A stretch of 64,000 bases of DNA, taken from the NCBI RefSeq assembly GCF_017589495.1, contig NC_063198.1, forward strand, positions 23,865,486-23,929,485, read 5' to 3'. Source of the stretch: Alosa alosa (taxonomy: Eukaryota > Chordata > Actinopteri > Clupeiformes > Clupeidae). Shown piece after piece: positions 49,293-60,890 of the stretch. Below the pieces are notes generated by a model. It had not been told where the DNA came from. It saw only the letters and a list, made by a program, of their open reading frames with translations, and made no database searches. The first letter of the stretch is position 1. The number at the start of each line of letters is the position of its first letter. Position numbers and translations under genes: made by a program.

Positions 49293-52200
49293 ATGAAGAC
49301 CAACACTTGGAACATAAAGGAAATTTTAAACATACCGTATGGATCTGGGCAAGTAACTTAAAAATTGTCCTAGCTTCCTACCACACATATATACCTAATC
49401 AAATTAAGACTTAAAGTTAACATTACTGTATATGGTTAATATGTTATTGCAAGCAATGTATAAAGATGAAGCCTTTTTTGTCATATCAGAGGATCCAAGG
49501 TGTCCAGTAAGAGTGGAACCAGCAGTGATTACTCAAGCTTAACAGATTCACAGTTTCTACTGGGATCTCAGTTCTGGCCAGAAAATTCCCAAGCCCTATC
49601 ACAGGATGTGTCTTTTTCTTCAAGGAACACCAAACAAAATTCTGAGGAGGTAGGGCTGGTCAGCTCATGATCCTCAGTTCTGTAACCTAGTTGGTTCGGT
49701 GTGCAGAATTATAAGAAGTAGCCCAATATTCAGAATTGGTGATGTAGGTTATACTGTACATAATAAATAATTTACCGCTGTCATCATGATCAAGTAGCCT
49801 GGGTAAACCTGTTAGGGTTTGTCTGGGTTCACCCAGGCTAATGATCAAGCACAGCGAGTTCCAAATGGACACAAGGTGACATTTACTGTTTAGGATATAT
49901 GCAGTATATTCATAATCTACAAACGTTACTTCTTTCAAAAGTAATCAGTTACTGTACATCATAAGTAATTAATTACCAGAGAAAGTAACTTTTGAGTTAC
50001 TTGTATGTCTGCTTTTAAAATGTCAATGTGAACAGTACTGAAGTCACACACACAATAAACATAATTTTAGACATATTTATTGTTTACATTCTACATGAAA
50101 GCCCCCCTGACCTCGTTTTAAGCCACCCTCACCATATCTAGGTGGTTTGATATACACTGCCTACTACTAGGCTATATCAGTAGGCCTAATACTATACATT
50201 GGGGTGCACTGACTCCTCTTCAGTTTCCCCTATATTTCTGGAATATAGTAATAGGTTATTATTACAGTGCATGAAAATGCACTGTTCTGTTATCCGGAGT
50301 CGTCTTATTATTATAATTACAGTGCATGAAAATGCACTGTACTGTTATCCAAAGTCTTCTTCTTCTTCTTCTTCTTCTTATTACAGTGCATGAAAATGCA
50401 CTGTACTGTTATCCGAAGTCTTCTTCTTCTTCTTCCCACCAAATGTCTGCGTCTAATTCAGCTACAACCGTTTAACCCTTAGAACCCTAAGCTGTTTTTA
50501 GGGCATTTTCACTACCTTTATTCATAAGGATTTATTCTGGTCATTGTAAGTGCCACACACACATATTATATATTGTTTTTTTCAGCAGAGTCTAGGCTAT
50601 CCAGATCTGCCATCATGTCATGTATTAGTACTAATCAAAAATTTGATTTTTAAAGAATTAAAATATAAAAATCATATTATAAAAATTCTTATATTTTGAC
50701 CTGTATCTCACCACAGCAAGCTCATAGCTCTACATGCATTTCATGTGTGTGTAGGGCAGGCTGTCCTGAATCGGGCAATATAATTGCCATGTTGGAGGGA
50801 TACTCTGGGGCTGAGCAATTTACAGAAATATGTGGTGTGTGATTTACGGAAATAAATGCCTTTTTTTATTTAGCAATGAAAAATGACCATTCTGCGCTCC
50901 ATATCTGTGACACGAACTGATCTGACCTGACTTGACCCAAGTTTGCCTGTTAGCATGTGTGACTATGGTGTATGCACTCATGATGAAACTTTTTACTGCA
51001 TTGCCATGAACAAAGTAAAGGCAAAAAAGGTGTTTCTTTGTTGAACAAATTGGGATGCAATGTGAGCCTTGAATTGGATGCCATGCAGGAATTTGCTAGG
51101 ATCTCAAAACCGAATTATGAACATGTTTTGCCATAGAGAAACACACGATAGTGTTGGATTATAAACATGCTTTGCCACAAAAACAGACAAAAACGTGGGG
51201 TAAGTCCAGCTATATGAAGTTATTATTTTGCTGTCACTTCGTCTGTTTTATAACCCAGAAGGTATTGTATTTGGTATCAAATGATAGCTCTGTGTCTCCT
51301 CTTTCATCTGACATACGTGGCATATCTATCCGATCACGGGTCCGCGAGTAATTCAAACGAGAGTAATGGTTTGTGCATTGGTTTGTGTACATGACTAATA
51401 TTTTGCAGTCACTTCGTCTGTATAAGCCAGAAAGATCGATATTCATGGTACCAATGGATAGCCCTGTTTCTCCTCTTTCATCTGATATGCTTGCCATATC
51501 TATGCGATCACGGGTTCGTGAGTAATTCAAACGAGAGTAATGGGTGTGCAGGTGAACGCAGATGAGTATAGACTGTAAATATGATGCAATTTGATTTAAT
51601 TTCATGATTTCTTTTTATTTTCATACTTGATCGTACAGACAAGTGCGTAGTCTCTTTGGAAAGCCCCACTTCTTCTCTGTCATGCAATAAAGGTTTCATC
51701 TCGTTGCGATGAACAGTCGCGGAACAATGTAACAGAGAAGAAAGGGTGTGTTTTTTGACGCACTTTGCGTCAATCGGGTTCTAAGGGTTAACATAGAAAC
51801 TTCGTTCAAACTTTGCAGCGTAGGTCTTGAAAAGGACACTTGAGGAATGTATTTTTCACTTTTGTAAACTTTATACTTTGAGATATTAACAAAAAAACAA
51901 GCATCCATTACACTATCTACATTTAACTTTTAAACTATATACTCTGCCTCAGGCTTTAAGCATACAATCTGACTCTCTTAAGACTACAGATCATGTTCAA
52001 CTATTTCCTCTGCCCAAAAATACTGTTTCAAAATAAATGTCCTCACAATAATTCACTATTAAATCATTTAACTATTTAAACTACTCAACTATTGAAATGC
52101 ATGGATTCCAGTTGCTGCTACTGGAAGAAACTGGAATCCATGCATTTCCACTGAATTATTTTTGGAATCTGATCCCTTATCATACCAGTTCATTCTTACT

Positions 52201-55200
52201 CGCGTTGCTTTCGACTTATCGTGACTAAATTCAAGATGGCTGCAAACGCTAAACTTCGTGGAAGATACTGTCTGTATAAATCGCCTTGTAAGTAAACTAC
52301 CAGTGCTTTTTCAAAGTTCTCAGTGTCTCGTTTTAAATGTCAGGGCCCTCGAAGTCTACCAATGAAGTGTGGAGATACATTGAGCCTCGTAAATGGGTGT
52401 AAAACAGTGATTTATTTGCATGGCTAGCCCGATGCGAAGCACCACTATTGAAAAAGCTGTTGGTAGCATCGGGCTAACTAGCCAGATTTTGGAGTGCAGG
52501 GGACAAGCCGAGATGGGCTATGAGACATACGTTCACACTCGGTATCATGTTTCAATACACTTTAGGTCAATATCACACCGGAATTCTCCTTTAATGATGG
52601 ACTACCTTAGTTTAATCCATGAATCATCTCTGTTTTTCTTTATTCAGAGTCATCAAGTTAATTCATTGGTTTATATATACTGACCTTGTAAATTAACGAC
52701 TGCTTAACGTTTAACACGTGTCATTTAAATGTGCTAGTGAAACAGTTGTGTAGCCTGGCGGGCCATCCTATATCATTGAAATGTATAGTCTGGAATCAAA
52801 CCATTCACCTCACTTAATCCAAGGGGCGGGCAGAGAATTGTCTTTCAAACTGCCTAGGCATGCAATAGGCCAGCGCTACGACCATATCCGTATCCGGTCG
52901 GCAAAACGGCAAATACATCCTTCTTCGAAAGTAATGACTTAAGTGCATTGTGTTGCTCAACTTTCAAAGAAAAGAAAAGTCCAACTCCTCCAAAGTTGAC
53001 GCCATCGCCGATTCGCCGACGCAAACAACCGCTCTTCGTTCGCCATAGCCACCTTTCTTGTTGTTCACAGTCGCAGGACTGTCGTTATCCTGTTAAGCCC
53101 GCCTTAAGACTCTAACAAAATAGAGCGTTGTGATTGGATGAAGTCCACGGCGTCAGCCAATAGAAATCCCTATGGTTTGATACTAGACGTACAGGCTGAG
53201 CAAATTAATTTGCCGCCGCTAGGGTGCGTCTAGATTTCTAGGCTAACAGTTGTGTACTCTATTGTTATTAAACCCCTATTCACCCATTTTACGCCGTCAA
53301 CTCTGTGGCGCAGTGCGTTAAGGCCGGCTGATGGAAGCCGCCAGTATGCAGTAATTGACAGTCACCTGTCCAAGGGTTCGAATCTGGATTGAGATTTTGA
53401 CAACAATATTCACACCGTTGTCTATATAAGTCTATATATTGGGCAGATCATATTATCAGAATCAGCTTTCTTGGCCAGGTTTGCGTAAACTAACAAGGAA
53501 TCCCCCACTCCACGAAAATCAAAGGCTACATATTCTCAACTGACTGATCAAAAAGTGCGCACCTTATTATTATCTGCAGGTGTATGACTTCTGTGCATGT
53601 GGCTGCAAATTGACTTTTAACTTTTTCTATTTTTTTTTTTTCTATTCTATTTTCTGCCTTAGGCATTTTAAAATATGGATGTATGGTGGAGTGTAAATCA
53701 ACCAGAAACCTAAATCTATTTATAATTATTAATTTGCACACAAATAACTGGCGTCAGTGACGTTTTTGACATGAAGATCCCCGGAACTATGATTCTACTA
53801 TCATTCTACCACAGGTCGAGAGGTGTAGTTGTAACTACACAACTATAGTGGTCATGAAGGTTCATTGCTACTATGGTTTTGGGAAACACTAACGTAGCTT
53901 AACGATGCATCGGACTATGTAAGTTCCACCACCATAGTTCAAACAATCGTTTTGGGAAACAGTTGTGTCGTACTTACATAGTTTCAACCATGTTAGTTGG
54001 TAACAGTTGTCTCAAGAATATTTGTATATGCGCAGAGGGGGATCCACAAATATTTCTTGATTTGCGTGTGTGTTTTGATATCTACAAATAAAAAAATCAT
54101 ATTTGTAACTCGTATATTGATTTTTACAAATATAGATAATGCCATTTGTAAAACCGAAAATTTCATTTGTGAAATGTGATTTTGCATTTGTGGATCACCA
54201 CCACACGCATTCTTCGCTTTCCAAAGTTACGTGTTTTTGAGACGTTCTTCACATGAAAGTCACTCAAATCCACACGTAAATAGGCCTACTTTAATTCACT
54301 GGCACACAGAAATCGCAATCCAGTAGATGGCGACATCCACAAATATTTCTTGACTTGCATTCGTGTTTTGACATCCACAAATAAAAAAATCATATTTGTA
54401 ACTTGTAAATTGGTTTTCACAATTGTAGATGTGTATTTGTAAATGAAATGGCATTTGTAAAACTGAAAATTGCCTTTGTGAAATCTAATTTTGTGGATCA
54501 CCAGCACACACAGTTTTCGTTTTCGCATTTGTGGATCACGTATTTTTGAGACAAACTTTGCGCAGAGAGCCACCCAGATCCACAAGTAGCCTGCTGACAC
54601 TTTCTAATCCAGTAGATGGCAGTGTTGTTCTATAGGACTCATAACCAAAGATTCTTTGATCATAACACACAGAGCTAGCGAACCTAGTTCTTAAATCTAA
54701 CAAGTTATGCCTTTTACAACAAGCTTTTTGATGGAAAAGTGGTGTTTAATTTCCATAATCTTTGTTTAGTAAACGCATAAAACCGTCAGTTTGCAAGCGA
54801 AATCAAGAATTACGATCTTTGAGTTTGTTTATAGTTACCTAGCAACCGAGGCTTTAAGTGTTAAAACCAAAGATTCTAGAACAGAGTTATGAACATCAGA
54901 CGCTTGAGTGTAATCTCGACCTTATTAGTGATTGATAGCCTATCAATCGCTGTGTTTAAGCAGGCCGTGAACAAAGGGTTAACTTATAGCCTACAGGTAG
55001 AAAAAAGAAAAAATGGTGATAATATAACGTTAGCTAAGTTAGTTTGCCTGCTAGCTATCTTATCAGTAGGCTATACAGTCTCTCAATGGGAATTTATGTG
55101 ATCTATTTACCAGTGCAATAGCTACTTCTGTCTAAATAATAGGCCTATTTACCTCTCCTTATTCAGTGTAAACTTGGAAAAAGATCAATTGGGCCTTTCA

Positions 55201-58200
55201 CACGGTCAGTTCTTGCAGTTCATTACCGAGTAAAAAAAAAACGCATAAAACCGTCAGTTTGTAATGTAGGCCTACAAGAAATGTGGTAGCACAGTGGTTA
55301 GAGGAGTGATCTCTGACCCCAAGGATTGTTGGTTCAAATCCCGGCTCAGCGCAAAATTTCATATATACTTCCAATTCTATGAGCCCACCTGAACAGCTGT
55401 TTTAACGTTGCCAGCTGTTTTTTTTTTTTTACTCGGTAATGAACTGCAAGAACTGACATTGTGAAAGGTTGCTAGGTAACTATAAACAAACTCAAAGATT
55501 GTAATTCTTGATTTCGCTTGCAAACTGACGGTTTTATGCGTTTACTAAACAAAGATTATGGAAATTAAACACCACTTTTCCATCAAAAAGCTTGTTGTAA
55601 AAGGCATAACTTGTTAGATTTAAGAACTAGGTTCGCTAGCTCTGTGTGTTATGAGCAAAGAATCTTTGGTTATGAGTCCCATAGAACAACACTGCCATCT
55701 ACTGGATTAGAAAGTGTCAGCAGGCTATTTGTGGATCTGGGTGGCTTCTCTGCGCAAAGTTTGTCTCAAAAATATGTGATCCGCAAATGCTGATCCACAA
55801 ATGCGAAAACGAAAACTGTGTGTGCTGGTGATCCACAAATGCAAAATTAGATTTCACAAAGGCAATTTTCAGTTTTACAAATGCCATTTCATTTAAAAAT
55901 ACACATCTACAATTGTGAAAAACAATTTACAAGTTACAAATATGATTTTTTTATTTGTGGATGTCAAAATACGAATGCAAGTCAAGAAATATTTGTGGAT
56001 GTCGCCATCTACTGGATTGCAATTTCTGTGTGCCGGTGAATTAAAGTAGGCCTATTTACGTGTGGATTTGTGTGACTTTCATGTGAAGAACGTCTCAAAA
56101 ACACGTAACTTTGGAAAGCGAAGAATGCGTGTGCTGGTGATCCACAAATGCAAAATCACATTTCACAAATGAAATTTTCGGTTTTAGAAATGGCATTTTA
56201 TTTACAAATGCACATCTATATTTGTAAAAATCAATATACGAGTTACAAATATCATTTTTTTATTTGTAGAAATCAAAACACACGTGCAAATCAAGAAATA
56301 TTTGTGGATCCCCCTCTGCGCATATACAAATATTATTGAGACAAATTTAGCTCCATAGGATTGCGATTTCTGTGTGCCAGTGAATTAAAGTAGGCCTATT
56401 TACGTGTGGATTTGTGTGACTTTCATGTGAAGAACGTCTCAAAAACACGTAACTTTGGAAAGCGAAGAATCGTGTGCTGGTGATCCACAAATGCAAAATC
56501 ACATTTCACAAAATGAAATTTTCGGTTTTAGAAATGGCATTTTATTTACAAATGCACATCTATATTTGTAAAAATCAATATACGAGTTACAAATATCATT
56601 TTTTTTACTTGTAGAAATCAAAACACACATGCAAATCAAGAAATATTTGTGGATCCCCTCTATATAAAATATATTGAGACAAATTTGCTCCATAGGATTG
56701 CGATTTAAGAGTGAATTAAAAGTAGGCCTATTTTACGGTGGATTTGTGACTTTCATGTGAAGAACGCCTCAAAACACGCGAACTTTGGAAAGCCAATGCT
56801 GGTGATCCAAAATGCAAAATCACATTTCACAAATGAAATTTTCGGTTTTAGAAATGGCATTTTATTTACAAATGCACATCTATATTTGTAAAAATCAATA
56901 TACGAGTTACAAATATCATTTTTTTACTTGTAGATATCAAAACACACATGCAAATCAAGAAATATTTGTGGATCCCCCTCTGCGCATATACAAATATTAT
57001 TGAGACAAATTTAGCTCCATACTAACATAGTTAGCAACGATGCTTTTGGGAAACGCACCCCTGGTTGCTAGAGTAATCATGCTGATTGCGAGGGACACAT
57101 TGTAGTGGTGGTTTCTAGGTTGTTGCTAGGGTAATTAAGATGGTTGCTAGGGTACATATGGTGGTTGCTATGCTAAATAATGTGGTTGCTATGGTGGTTG
57201 CTAGGTTGTTGCTAGGGTGATTAATTAAGATGGTTGCTATGGCGTTAGTAGGGTACGTATGGTGGTTGCTATGCTAAATAATGTGGTTGCTATGCTGGTT
57301 GCTAGGGTTAAAGCCAAATCATGTGCATACAGGTCTGCACTGTTTTGTCTTTGAAGCCAATCCATGATACAGGTCATGTACATTATGGCCTACTGTGGAT
57401 AAAGATTTGTTTAACATGGATTGGCTTTAGATGACCTGTAAACATGAATTGACATGGATTGGCTTTAAAAAAATATTTTTCTAAAATGATCTGTATACAC
57501 ATGGATTGGCTTTAAGATGGGACAGCATAGATGTATTTTCTTTTGTATGTTTATGAAAAATAACGGTGCAAATTTGTCTCTTAGGGTAGTGAGTTGAGAG
57601 TTTCTGCCAATTACCATGCAAAGCCTTACCTATTTGGTGGAGACACAGAAACTCACAGTACCACCAACAGTAAACCTACCATTGGTGTGCTAGATAGGTT
57701 TGAAGAAGACAAGAAAAGAGCAAAAGACAAATCAGAGAGGTATGTCATAGTCTTGTAATATGTATGTGCCAACTTCTAATGTAGTATTTATGCAAATATG
57801 GAGAAAATCTTTAGTCCTTTCTACCCGTTTCAGTGAAACTATCCACCATGAGTTTTTGAAGTTGCACGACTCCCTCGAAAAGGTAGGTGAACTTGTGAGA
57901 CGTTGCAATTCCTCATCTTGCTTTATGACACATTATGGCATGTTCAAAAAGCACCTCAAACATTTCTTTTCACTAAGTCCTTTGACCCTTAACAACCCAA
58001 CAACCCTTGGGTACCTTGAAAGGAGCTATATAAGTCCAAGTTATTGTTTATTATTATTATTATTATTATTATTAACCATAACCCTTATTTAACTCTCAGG
58101 TAATACGTCTGTTGGAAAACGTAAATGACAGCGGTGAGGCCACACACAAAGGTCTTGTGGAAGGAATAAATGGTCTTACAAGGACAAGTAAGCTCAGCCT

Positions 58201-59765
58201 TTTTTTATGAGTGATGTGATTTTCATGTTTGCATCAATTGAGTTGACAAACTGTAGGCTATAGTTGCACAGGTCAAGTGCTAAATGTCCAAAACTAGAGG
58301 TCAGCATTTAGTTTAGATTGTGTTAACATGGGATACTAAAAGACTGTATTTTACGTGTTGCAGTAAAGGAAAGCATGGCCAGTGTGTGGGATGGCATTAC
58401 ACCTAAGATTGAGGCGGTGATCATGAAACTGAACTCTCAGAGTCAGACACTCAAAGAAATGGAAGATAGAGAGGCTAAGGTAAGGCACCAATGTAAAATG
58501 GTCAGAAGGTGGTCTGCTGGTAACTTTGAACTGATGTATACTAAAAAGATTTGAGCTACATTTTGCAAGGTAGATGGAAAATTGTATCTTACTATTTTTT
58601 TTTTTTTTTTTTCTTTCTGAAATAGTTGGTCACTGCTACAAAAGACCTGAGCACCCATCTGCAGGATTTGCAGCGAAACATGGATAGTTTGAAGGTGGAG
58701 CATGGCCAAGAGCAGACTGTGCTAGTAGAATTGCAGTCCCTACTCACAGCCACAGCAGAGGCTCGGTCCCAGAGATCTGCCTCCAGGCCAGTGCAGATGG
58801 TCAGCAGCGAGGTCCAGACCTCCCCTGGCTTGGTGGAGCAGTTCTGTGTGGTGAGTGAAGAGAAACGGGTCTTCGAGGGGGTCCGGCTCTGTGGCCCTAG
58901 TGCCACTCGCCTTCACGCCAAACCCTCAGAGCCCACTCTACCTCTGAGTTCCTCCACCAAGCAAACCAATACAGACTATGACCAGACAGTCCCTACCAAG
59001 GCCACCTTGTGTCCTCTCCCCACTAACCAGCAGGAACGAGTCATGCACATGGCCTCTGATGGATTGAACGAAAGCCTTTGGCAGCAGTCGTTCTGCAGAC
59101 AGGCGCTTAAGGCTGCTGGGGACGCTGACATAGTCTCTGGCTCTGCCCTGCAGGAGCCCAGGCGGCAGTATGCACTGAGACAGCGAGTCATGCAGAGCTC
59201 TTGCTTTCTGGGATCCATGCAGGAGGATTCTCAAATGGTGGCCATCGCTGACAAACCCCAAAATAGAGTGATGCCTGCCAGAGAAGAGGTCATGGCACCT
59301 AACTTCTCCACATGTGGTGGACCTCAGAAGACATGGTCGAAGAAGAGGCCCAGAGGCAAGAGGAGGGCCCTGATTCCACAGAATGTTCCATCTGTCTATA
59401 GGGGGGCTGGACAAGGAAATGGTTTCCACAAGTCCAGACCAAATCACAAAGAGGAAGAGGAGGAGGATGATGATGAATTATATCCAATGTATGAGACCAA
59501 AAACAAAGCACTCCGTGAGAACATCAAACCAGCCTTCACGCTGAAGGAGAACAAACAGGTTAGCGTGCATAATGATAATGGCAATGGCAGACAGCATGTG
59601 TGGAACATGTGGTCACAGAACACTGACAGTGTCCAGCACTGGTCAGCCTGTGATGGGGTAGACAGGAGACCAAAAGGGAAAGCTAAGGTTAAGGCTAAAG
59701 CTGGGATTCCTCAGAAGGCCAATGAAAGCCTCTGGAATCTTTTTGACTTTGATGACTCTGACTGA
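49293..59765 (+). CDS. iho1: IHO1 (CCDC36), meiotic DSB-promoting factor, 587 aa
   Basis: Exons: 49293-49348, 49490-49649, 57585-57739, 57834-57882, 58100-58187, 58364-58479, 58626-59765; phases fit and the total is 588 codons. Signature segments of vertebrate IHO1 occur in order: TNTWNIKEILNIPYGSG at residues 3-19, DYSSLTDSQFLLGSQF from residue 32, LFGGD, then LDRFEEDKKRAKDK. A coiled-coil region covers about residues 123-250 (exons 4 to early 7). The tail is long and polar, with an acidic run and the end NLFDFDDSD, like the Asp-rich mammalian C terminus. IHO1 works on unsynapsed chromosome axes with HORMAD1, and recruits REC114 and MEI4 for double-strand-break formation; that role is carried over from mammals. 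Length matches the roughly 590 aa of the family. Intron 1 appears to be GC-AG. Intron 2 is 7.9 kb and full of repeats. Confidence 0.93.
49650..50264. other. Start of iho1 intron 2, no exon
   Basis: Contains an AAGTAAC/GTTACTT-rich stretch at about 49925-50000 resembling the end of a hAT-like element, and otherwise AT-rich intron. Confidence 0.35.
50265..50445. repeat. Three tandem units with a GTGCATGAAAATGCAC hairpin
   Basis: The unit ATTACAGTGCATGAAAATGC, continuing to ACTGTACTGTTATCCGAAGT and a CTT/TTA microsatellite, occurs three times. The GTGCAT...ATGCAC core is a small perfect hairpin. It looks like the terminus of a dispersed fish element with microsatellite tails. Confidence 0.75.
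50476..51787. mobile_element. Nonautonomous piggyBac-like element, 1.3 kb
   Basis: Ends CCCTTAGAACCC and GGGTTCTAAGGG are a perfect 12-bp inverted pair, each flanked by TTAA (50472-50475 and 51788-51791), the piggyBac target site. Removing the element and one TTAA rejoins ACAACCGT-TTAA-CATAGAAAC, a plausible unbroken host repeat. No transposase. Inside, a segment of about 135 bp occurs twice in direct repeat (about 51228-51364 and 51408-51541, sharing GTCACTTCGTCTGT and GAGTAATTCAAACGAGAGTA). Confidence 0.8.
51792..52750. other. iho1 intron 2, unclassified repeats
   Basis: Includes an imperfect inverted pair GCTAGCCCGATGC / GCATCGGGCTAACTAGC at about 52424-52486. No iho1 exon seen. Confidence 0.35.
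52751..53245. mobile_element. MITE family with TAGCCTG...CTAGGCTA ends, copy 2, 9-bp TSD
   Basis: It begins TAGCCTGGCGGGCC and ends TCTAGATTTCTAGGCTA. Flanks ACAGTTGTG (52742-52750) and ACAGTTGTG (53246-53254) are identical, so the target duplication is 9 bp (10 if the shared A is counted). This length fits Merlin or Mutator-like elements. There is no coding region, and the closest relative in the window is 8535-8984. Confidence 0.8.
53290..53460 (+). repeat. tRNA-derived SINE-like sequence
   Basis: TCTGTGGCGCAGTGCGTTAA looks like a tRNA 5' arm and A box. GGTTCGAATC near 53384 looks like a B box. The gap between boxes is larger than in a tRNA, and the following ATTGAGATTTTGACAAC is tail-like. 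Confidence 0.6.
53997..56345. repeat. Large inverted repeat in iho1 intron 2
   Basis: The left arm from about 54000 (ATTTGTATATGCGCAGAGGG) to 55236 is mirrored by the right arm from about 55422 to 56345. Shared stretches include CCAGTAGATGGC, the TTTGTGGATC words and GTCAGTTCTTGCAGTTCATT. The left arm has about 340 extra bases (about 54846-55200). The 185-base spacer holds a SINE-like head. Confidence 0.75.
55272..55352 (+). repeat. SINE-like tRNA head at palindrome centre
   Basis: GTGGTAGCACAGTGGTTAGA gives an A box and GGTTCAAATCCCGGC gives a B box, spaced as in a tRNA gene. It is only about 75 bases long and has no clear SINE body. It could be a tRNA pseudogene, but the acceptor ends do not pair well. 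Confidence 0.55.
56030..57020. repeat. Three tandem copies of a 330-345-bp unit
   Basis: Units start near 56037, 56382 and 56710 at GTGAATTAAAGTAGGCCTAT. Each runs through TTTGTGGATCCCC to AAATTTAGCTCCAT or similar. The second and third units carry scattered one- to several-base deletions. The first unit is also the right arm end of the neighbouring inverted repeat. Confidence 0.75.
57064..57310. repeat. GGTTGCTA minisatellite
   Basis: Many irregular repeats of GGTTGCTA(G/T)G, mixed with AATTAAGAT and AAATAATGT blocks. Confidence 0.85.
58051..58074. repeat. (TTA)n microsatellite in iho1 intron 4
   Basis: Seven to eight TTA/ATT triplets shortly before iho1 exon 5. Confidence 0.85.
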
Positions 59766-60013
59766 TTTTGAAGGCTCCCTTGGCAGTATCATAAATTGTT
59801 CCGATTTTCAGCCCATGGGTGTTCACAATAGAGGTCAGCTTTATAGGATAAATGATAAATATATATGGTGCACGAAAAGAGGACATTTTGAATATCTGTT
59901 AGAGAGTGATAATTTGTTTGAAAAAAATAAACAAACAAAAAACAACGAAGATTGATGTATTGATGTATTTTTATGATTTTGTTCTGTCAAGCAATTTTTT
60001 TGTCTGTTTCAGC

Positions 60014-60019
60014 AATAAA
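60014..60019 (+). terminator. Likely iho1 poly(A) signal
   Basis: AATAAA about 250 bases after the stop codon. Another AATAAA is near 59926. Either could serve. Confidence 0.5.
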
Positions 60020-60890
60020 TATTTATAAAAAACATCAGTAGTAGGACCTTGCAAGACAAGTGACACTCTGAATGTCATTGTGACATTCTGACACTTCACT
60101 GCTGGTAATTTTATTAAAGTGCTGTTTTAATGAGTACTCATATCAGTAAATGTGCATGTTTCAGTGTAAAGTGTGAATAGTTTCTGGTTGCCATCAGTCT
60201 CTGCAAGTCATCACTGCTTATCTGCAATAGTGCTGAAAATCGAATATTGGAACATGGTTATAAACAACAATTCCATACCATTCCTGTGAGCCCTGGGCTG
60301 AGCTCATGATACAAACACAGTCTAAATTTCGATCTCTTTGTATGTCTTGACATGTGAAGAAATTGACAATAAAGCAGACTTTGACTTTGACTTTAAAACA
60401 TTGAGTTGGGTATGGACAGATGCATTATTAATAGTATGCATTACTAGGGAGCCAAGACAGACACATGAAAAGTATAACCTCCACAAAAAGGACAAAGGTT
60501 TCCACTACAGCTTAAAACAATACAAAATAAAATCTAATATTTACAAACTAATTTTTCTCTGATTAAGCTGTGGCTTACAGCACTTTCAGCCACTTGGGAC
60601 ATCCACACACAGTGAGATTTTCAGTGGCATGATAAGATCAAAAGAAGCAGAATGAAACGTATTGGGTAACTAACTACAATAAAAAATAGAATAAGAATGA
60701 CCCCTTTTGTTCTGCGACAAATTTGTCCACCTTCATTTGTGTGTAACATCCCCCTGCAGCAGTGAGCCACTAGTGAAGAATCTGCTTTTGCTCTTGTATA
60801 TCACGCTGGAAGCAGTTGCAGCCTACTGGCGATAGATTGGCTCTGTGCATATCTGGCCACACACAGAAGCAGCAATGAGATGTGATGCGT
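60020..60890. other. Intergenic between convergent genes
   Basis: Holds the 3' ends of iho1 and of the kelch gene. No coding exon recognised. Confidence 0.35.

Noticed and set aside
49925..50000. AAGTAAC/GTTACTT-rich stretch in iho1 intron 2
   Set aside because: It resembles the end of a hAT-like element, but no opposite end or target duplication was found, so it is not called as an element.
55272..55352. Possible functional tRNA gene
   Set aside because: A and B boxes are present, but acceptor-stem pairing is poor and it sits in a repeat centre; SINE-like head preferred.
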